From CAYTQK01 sp964439745 (GTDB taxonomy: Bacteria; Desulfobacterota; Desulfobacteria; Desulfobacterales; Desulfosudaceae), in the NCBI GenBank assembly GCA_964439745.1, contig CAYTQK010000028.1, forward strand, positions 1 to 17,842: a stretch of 17,842 nucleotides of DNA, in the 5' to 3' direction. The position numbers were made by a program, and so were the translations under genes. The notes under the pieces are model-generated. The model worked only from the letters and a program-made list of their open reading frames with translations. It was not told the DNA's origin and made no database searches. Numbering within the stretch: position 1 is the stretch's first letter; each line of letters opens with the position of its first letter. Shown piece by piece: positions 14,033 through 17,842 of the stretch.

Positions 14033-15619
14033 ATGAATGCAGCCGACAAATACATCCTGGCCATCGACCACGGCACCTCGGGCATCAAGGCGGCCCTGAT
14101 TTCCATCCACGGACAGGTGCGCGACTTTACCTTCCAGGCCACGGCCACCCGCTACCTGGACGACGGCGGGGTGGAACAGGACCCGGAAGAGTGGTGGCAG
14201 GCCATCCTGGCCGTGACCGCCCGCCTGGCCGGGCGGCGGGCCGTCCGGCCAGCGGCCGTCGCGGCCGTGTCGGTCTCCAGCACCTTTTCCAGCACCGTGG
14301 CCGTGGACCGGCAGGGCAGACCCCTGATGAACGGTATCACCTGGATGGACACCCGCGGCGGCCCCTATATCAAACAGGCCATGGGCGGGTTTCCCGAATT
14401 CCAGGGCTATAACCTGGGCAAAGCCCTGCGCTGGATCCGCCGCACCGGCGGGGCGCCCACCCTCTCTGGCAAGGACGACATCGGCCATCTTCTCTTCATC
14501 CGGCACCGCCATCCGGAGATCTACGAAAAAACCCATTGTTTTCTGCCCAGCAAGGACTATCTCAATTTCAAGCTGACCGGGGTCATGGCGGCCACCCTCG
14601 ATTCGGCCCACCTCTTCTGGGTGAGCGATATCCGGCACCTGGACCGGGCCGGATACGATGACCGGCTCATCACCGCCTTCGGCATCGATAAGGCCAAGCT
14701 GCCGCCCCTGCTGCGGTCCACCGACATCCTGGGCACGGTCACCCCGGAGGTGGCCGCGCAGATGGGACTTGCCCCCCATACCCCGGTGGTGGCCGGCTCG
14801 CCCGACCACCAGACCGCCTGCATCGGCTCCGGCGCGGTGGCCGATTTTGCCGGGCATGTCTACATCGGCACCTCTTCCTGGGTACAATGCCTGGTGCCCT
14901 TTAAGAAAACCGACCCCTTTCACTCGGTGGCCTCCCTGCCCACGGCCATTCCCGACCGCTACCAGGCCGTCAACGAGCAGGACATGGCCGGCGAGGCCCT
15001 GGACCTGATCCGGCACCTGCTGGACGGCGGCCACGACCCCGACCGGGCCGCGGCGGCCGTCTCCTATGAACAACTGACCGGACTGGCGGCCACGGCCCCG
15101 GCCGGCAGCCATGATCTCATCTTCACCCCCTGGCTCAACGGCGAACGCACACCGGTGGACGACGAGACCATCCGGGGCAGCCTGTTTAACATAAAGACCA
15201 CCACCGACCGGGCCGACGTTATCCGGGCGGTCCTGGAAGGGGTGGCCTACAACAACCGCTGGAGCCTGACCTACGTGGAAAAATTCATCCGGCGGCCGTT
15301 AAACCCCCTCAACATGATCGGCGGCGGAGCCTGCTCGGATTTATGGTGCCAGATCTTCGCCGACGTCCTTGACCGGGACATTCGCCAGGTCAAGGATCCC
15401 ATGCAGGCCAATGCCCGCGGCGCGGCCTTTATCGCGGCGGTGGGCCTGGGTGAGATCGCCTTTGCCGACATTCCCGATTTGATCGAGTATACCGGCCATT
15501 TTGCGCCGAACCCGGACCATCGGGCCGCCTATGACCGCCTCTACGCTGCTTTTCTGCGGCTCTACCGGGCCCACCGCAAAATCTGCCGCGCCCTCAACCG
15601 GCGAAAGGAGCCGTCATGA
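14033..15619 (+). CDS. FGGY-family carbohydrate kinase, xylulokinase-like
   Basis: The protein has 528 residues, close to the usual family length. The N-terminal phosphate loop is IDHGTSGIKAALIS (11-24). Asp258 in AGSPDHQTACIGSG fits the catalytic base position. The ATP-binding glycine stretch MIGGGACSDLWCQIF starts at 428, and PMQANARGAAFIAAVGLG matches the C-terminal FGGY signature region. It would phosphorylate a sugar or polyol using ATP in the cytoplasm. The start at 14033 has AAGGAACGG close upstream and lies 23 bases after the dehydrogenase stop; the frame stays open upstream, but that overlaps the dehydrogenase. Its stop overlaps the TetR start by 4 bases. Xylulose, ribulose, glycerol or another polyol cannot be told apart by eye. 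Confidence 0.9.
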   Translation: MNAADKYILAIDHGTSGIKAALISIHGQVRDFTFQATATRYLDDGGVEQDPEEWWQAILAVTARLAGRRAVRPAAVAAVSVSSTFSSTVAVDRQGRPLMNGITWMDTRGGPYIKQAMGGFPEFQGYNLGKALRWIRRTGGAPTLSGKDDIGHLLFIRHRHPEIYEKTHCFLPSKDYLNFKLTGVMAATLDSAHLFWVSDIRHLDRAGYDDRLITAFGIDKAKLPPLLRSTDILGTVTPEVAAQMGLAPHTPVVAGSPDHQTACIGSGAVADFAGHVYIGTSSWVQCLVPFKKTDPFHSVASLPTAIPDRYQAVNEQDMAGEALDLIRHLLDGGHDPDRAAAAVSYEQLTGLAATAPAGSHDLIFTPWLNGERTPVDDETIRGSLFNIKTTTDRADVIRAVLEGVAYNNRWSLTYVEKFIRRPLNPLNMIGGGACSDLWCQIFADVLDRDIRQVKDPMQANARGAAFIAAVGLGEIAFADIPDLIEYTGHFAPNPDHRAAYDRLYAAFLRLYRAHRKICRALNRRKEPS

Positions 15620-16248
15620 AGACGTCCCGCTCCCCCCAAGAGATCGCCGCCATCCGGGAACGCGTCCTGGACCAGGCCCTGGAGATTATCGGCCGGCAGG
15701 GGCTGGAGGGACTGACCATGCGCGCCCTGGCCGGCCGCCTGGGCATGACCGCGCCCAATCTCTACAATTTTTTCGCCAACAAGGACGAGCTCTATCTTTC
15801 CCTGGTGGTACGGGGATTTGCCATGCTGCACCAGGCCCTGACCGCCGCCCGGGACGGGGCCGACACACCCACCGGGCGCGGCCGGGCCATGATGGCCGCC
15901 TATGTCCGTTTCGGGCTGGAATATCGCCGCTATTACGACATCATGTTTACCCTGCCCACGCCCAAATACAATGATTACCTGGGCACCCCCCACGAAGCCC
16001 TGTCAGAACAGGAGTACCGCCTTTCCATGGAGATCGCCGCCATGGCGCAGGCATCCGTTGAGGAGGTTTTGGGCAAAAAAAGCCAGCCGGACCTGGTCCA
16101 GCGGCGGCTGATCCAGGTCTGGAGCCTGCTGCACGGCATGATCAGCCTGCGCCACAGCCAGGTGGTCACCTACCTGGCCGAAGACATTCCCGCCATTTAC
16201 GAGGAAACCATTGCCGAACTCATGGGGGCGGTGGATCTGCTGCTGTAG
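15616..16248 (+). CDS. TetR-family transcriptional repressor
   Basis: This 210-residue protein has an N-terminal TetR DNA-binding domain: LTMRALAGRLGMTAPNLYNFFANKDEL at 33-59, including the NLYNFFxxKxEL signature. A helical ligand-binding domain with no recognisable ligand motif follows. An AGGAG site lies 6 bases before the ATG, and the start overlaps the kinase stop as ATGA. As the last gene of the operon it should feed back on its own promoter through the palindrome at 12706-12733. The inducer may be a substrate or product of the dehydrogenase or kinase (inference). Only 33 bases separate its stop from the convergent SHOCT gene, with no obvious terminator. Confidence 0.93.
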   Translation: MKTSRSPQEIAAIRERVLDQALEIIGRQGLEGLTMRALAGRLGMTAPNLYNFFANKDELYLSLVVRGFAMLHQALTAARDGADTPTGRGRAMMAAYVRFGLEYRRYYDIMFTLPTPKYNDYLGTPHEALSEQEYRLSMEIAAMAQASVEEVLGKKSQPDLVQRRLIQVWSLLHGMISLRHSQVVTYLAEDIPAIYEETIAELMGAVDLLL

Positions 16249-16281
16249 CCCTGGGGGAAGAAAATTTCAGGAGGGGCGCGT

Positions 16282-16854
16282 TCAGCCCGAAGAAACCGCC
16301 GACGAGGCGCCGGCCAGCAATTCCTGCTTGAGCTGGTGGAATTCTTCTGCGGTGATGGTGCCGTTCTCATACAGGCGGCTCAGCTCGCCCAGACCGTCCA
16401 GGCGGGCGGTGAGGCCGTTTTCCAGCAGGGGGGTGGTGGATGAAGAGATGTGCCTGACATCCACGGCGTCATCGGCCCGGCCGTCCACCTTGAGGGCGGC
16501 CGCCCCGCCGAAGAGGCTGATTTCGATGGTTTTTCCCCGAAACTCCGGCAGCTGGAGCAGCTCCCGCAAAGCCTGCCGCTGGGCGACCATCTTTTTCAAA
16601 AACAGCCAGGCGCCGCCGCAGACCAGGGCCAGGCCGCCCAGCACCAGCCAGAAAAAATAGTTAGCCACGCCGTTGACCACCAGCACCAGCAGCACCGCCA
16701 GGGCGATCAGGGAAAGATGCAGCAGGACGATACCGTAGGCCAGGAACACCGATCCCAGCAGGCTCGTCTCGGCCCGTCCGGAATTCTGTGTCTCCGCCTG
16801 CGGCGGGGGACCGGCCGCAGCCCTGGCTTTTTTTCGTTTAAAAAATCGGAACAT
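16282..16854 (-). CDS. Membrane protein with C-terminal SHOCT domain
   Basis: The protein has 190 residues. After a basic, Pro-rich N-terminus there are two membrane helices, at about 33-60 and 64-86. A soluble stretch (about 90-150) follows, then a SHOCT-type C-terminus at about 154-181 (LGELSRLYENGTITAEEFHQLKQELL). SHOCT is a short helical hairpin often found at protein ends; it is thought to mediate oligomerisation. CGGAGAAAC lies just before the ATG. It is convergent with the TetR gene and lies downstream of the ModE-like gene on the same strand, with a 164-base gap. The biological role is unknown. Confidence 0.8.
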   Translation of the reverse strand: MFRFFKRKKARAAAGPPPQAETQNSGRAETSLLGSVFLAYGIVLLHLSLIALAVLLVLVVNGVANYFFWLVLGGLALVCGGAWLFLKKMVAQRQALRELLQLPEFRGKTIEISLFGGAAALKVDGRADDAVDVRHISSSTTPLLENGLTARLDGLGELSRLYENGTITAEEFHQLKQELLAGASSAVSSG

Positions 16855-16879
16855 GTTTCTCCGGTCTGATGATGGTCAC

Positions 16880-16895
16880 GCCGGTTTTGACCGGC
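16880..16895. repeat. Perfect 6-bp hairpin in the leader of the SHOCT gene
   Basis: GCCGGT and ACCGGC flank a 4-base loop. It lies 25 bases upstream of the SHOCT start on the minus strand. It may be a weak mRNA structure or the trailing hairpin of the ModE-like transcript; no T-run follows. Confidence 0.35.
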
Positions 16896-17018
16896 AAGCT
16901 GCTGCCCGATACATACCCAAATTCCGGCCGGACTGCAAGCCCTATTCGATATGATTACAATCGGGAGATAAAGATACGGCAGAAGGCAGCGCAAAAATCT
17001 GGTGACTGTCCCGCGTCG

Positions 17019-17387
17019 TTATTTCTTAACCTGCAGCTGCTTACCCAGGGCCTCTTCAAAAAGGGTGTCGGTATCCTGCTCAACGCACTGCTTGATGCGG
17101 GCGAAATGCGCCACCAGGGCCTCGGCCAGTGGCGTCAGTTGGGAACCGCCGCCGGCGCTGCCGCCGACCTTCTTGACCAGCAGATCCTGGCCCAGGCGCT
17201 CCTCGGTGGCATGGACCCGGGCCCAGACCGCCCGGTAGCCCATGTGCAGCTCCTTGGCGGCCGCGCTCAGGGAACCCAGGCGCTGGATGGCCTCAAAAAT
17301 GCGATAGCGCCCCAGCCCGAAAACAACATTTCCCTGGGCGTCTTCCAGCCAGATCTTGGAGCGGGGAAACAATTGGGTGGTTTTCAT
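17019..17387 (-). CDS. ModE-like single-domain transcriptional regulator
   Basis: The 122 residues correspond to the ModE N-terminal winged-helix domain only (COG2005 type). The fold starts at about residue 22 (VFGLGRYRIFEAIQRLGSLSAAAKELHMGYRAVWARVHATEERLG), followed by LLVKKVGGSAGGGSQLTPLAEALV, which matches the ModE wing. The C-terminal molybdate-binding TOBE domains of full ModE are absent, so it cannot bind molybdate in the classical way. Such short forms are common beside molybdenum enzymes. AGGAG lies 8 bases before the ATG. It sits 145 bases downstream of the formate dehydrogenase gene on the same strand with its own promoter, suggesting a role in regulating that locus (inference). Confidence 0.88.
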   Translation of the reverse strand: MKTTQLFPRSKIWLEDAQGNVVFGLGRYRIFEAIQRLGSLSAAAKELHMGYRAVWARVHATEERLGQDLLVKKVGGSAGGGSQLTPLAEALVAHFARIKQCVEQDTDTLFEEALGKQLQVKK

Positions 17388-17441
17388 TACCGGTTCTCCT
17401 GGTCAGCCTAAATCCGATCACACCGGACGTGAACATGACTC

Positions 17442-17470
17442 ATAATAACCGATAATGAAAAGAGATTCAA
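17442..17470 (-). promoter_or_regulatory. Sigma70 promoter of the ModE-like gene
   Basis: On the minus strand, TTGAAT (17465-17470) and TATTAT (17442-17447) match four and five of six consensus bases, with a 17-base spacer. Transcription would start near 17435, about 48 bases before the ATG. Confidence 0.55.
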
Positions 17471-17485
17471 CTGAAGACGAATTAC

Positions 17486-17508
17486 CCCAACGGTCGGTTA
17501 CCGTCGGG
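17486..17508. repeat. Stem-loop after the formate dehydrogenase gene
   Basis: CCCAACGGT and ACCGTCGGG pair at eight of nine positions around a 5-base loop. It lies about 25 bases past the formate dehydrogenase stop codon and just upstream of the ModE-like promoter. No T-run follows on the minus strand, so a factor-independent terminator is doubtful. It could equally be an operator. Confidence 0.4.
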
Positions 17509-17532
17509 ACATCGGCCTGGCCGCAAGTCCGG

Positions 17533-17842
17533 CTAGAGCCGGTCCACCCGTACGGCACAGGCCTTGTACTCGGCCGTCTGGGTGTACGGATCGAAGGCCG
17601 GATTGGTCAGAAAATTGGCGTTGCCCTCCCGGAAATGAAAGGACATCCAGACCATGCCCGCCTGGATTTCCGGGGTCACCCGGGCCGTCACCGTCACCTC
17701 GCCGCGGCCGGCGGCGACCCGCACCTTTTCCCCGTCGGTCCTGCCCAGCGCACCGGCGTCCTCCGGGGCGATATCCGCCGTCCCTCCGCCCAGCAGCTCG
17801 TTCAGGCCCTCGCAGCGGCCGCTCCTGCTACGGGTACCATCG
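17533..17842 (-). CDS. fdhA: Formate dehydrogenase alpha subunit, C-terminal end only
   Basis: Only the last 102 residues are inside the window; the 5' end lies beyond the right edge. The fragment is the molybdopterin-dinucleotide-binding C-terminal domain. GGTADIAPEDAGALGRTDGEKVRVA is followed by MVWMSFHFREGNANFLTNPAFDP and a final YKACAVRVDRL, the characteristic end of the formate dehydrogenase catalytic subunit. This cytosolic or periplasmic molybdenum/tungsten enzyme oxidises formate (or reduces CO2). Another enzyme of the DMSO-reductase superfamily is possible, but the FHF...LTNPAFDP pattern favours FdhA. The catalytic Cys/Sec residue is out of view. The neighbouring ModE-like gene fits a molybdenum enzyme. 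Confidence 0.85.
   Translation of the reverse strand, partial: DGTRSRSGRCEGLNELLGGGTADIAPEDAGALGRTDGEKVRVAAGRGEVTVTARVTPEIQAGMVWMSFHFREGNANFLTNPAFDPYTQTAEYKACAVRVDRL

Noticed and set aside
14006..15112. Open frame of 368 codons antisense to the FGGY kinase
   Set aside because: It is a shadow of a well-supported kinase, with no recognisable features.

Overview
The window looks like chromosome from a GC-rich, anaerobic Desulfobacterota (deltaproteobacterial) organism. The basis is the ileS-lspA-lgt cluster, the C-terminus of a molybdopterin formate dehydrogenase beside a ModE-type regulator, a SPFH/zinc-ribbon protein, and strongly GC-biased third codon positions. The placement is an inference from gene content; no rRNA or other phylogenetic marker gene was seen. 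I found no tRNA, CRISPR array, insertion sequence or integrase.

Layout. (1) Bases 1-3694, minus strand: a tightly overlapping operon of a TolQ/ExbB-type proton channel, a TolR/ExbD-type partner, a one-TM proline-rich TolA/TonB-like protein, and a secreted protein of unknown function that runs off the left edge. (2) Bases 3937-6360, plus strand, divergent from it: a SPFH (stomatin/prohibitin-like) protein with three C-terminal zinc ribbons, then a protein with two zinc ribbons that appears to be internally duplicated. The two units share an AT-rich intergenic region with a promoter candidate on each strand. (3) Bases 6361-6679: a non-coding stretch with a 65-bp imperfect inverted repeat and a sigma70-like promoter. 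(4) Bases 6680-12339, plus strand: ileS, lspA, lgt and holA, all housekeeping genes (Ile-tRNA charging, lipoprotein signal peptidase, prolipoprotein diacylglyceryl transferase, clamp-loader delta subunit). (5) Bases 12328-12522, minus strand: a 64-residue two-TM protein with its own near-consensus promoter, overlapping the end of holA. (6) Bases 12688-16248, plus strand: a three-gene operon of a saccharopine-dehydrogenase-like oxidoreductase, a FGGY carbohydrate kinase and a TetR repressor. A 28-bp near-perfect palindrome lies across its promoter. (7) Bases 16282-17842, minus strand: a SHOCT-domain membrane protein, a single-domain ModE-like regulator with a good promoter, and the last ~100 residues of a formate dehydrogenase alpha subunit.

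How the genes may work together. The left side is an envelope region: a proton-driven TolQRA-like machine with an uncharacterised periplasmic partner, next to a SPFH/zinc-ribbon pair of the kind linked to membrane stress or membrane organisation. The right side has a self-contained, probably autoregulated small-molecule operon with no recognisable substrate, then the edge of a formate-metabolism locus. The two least familiar parts are the TolQRA-plus-secreted-protein operon and the dehydrogenase/kinase/TetR operon with its palindromic operator.
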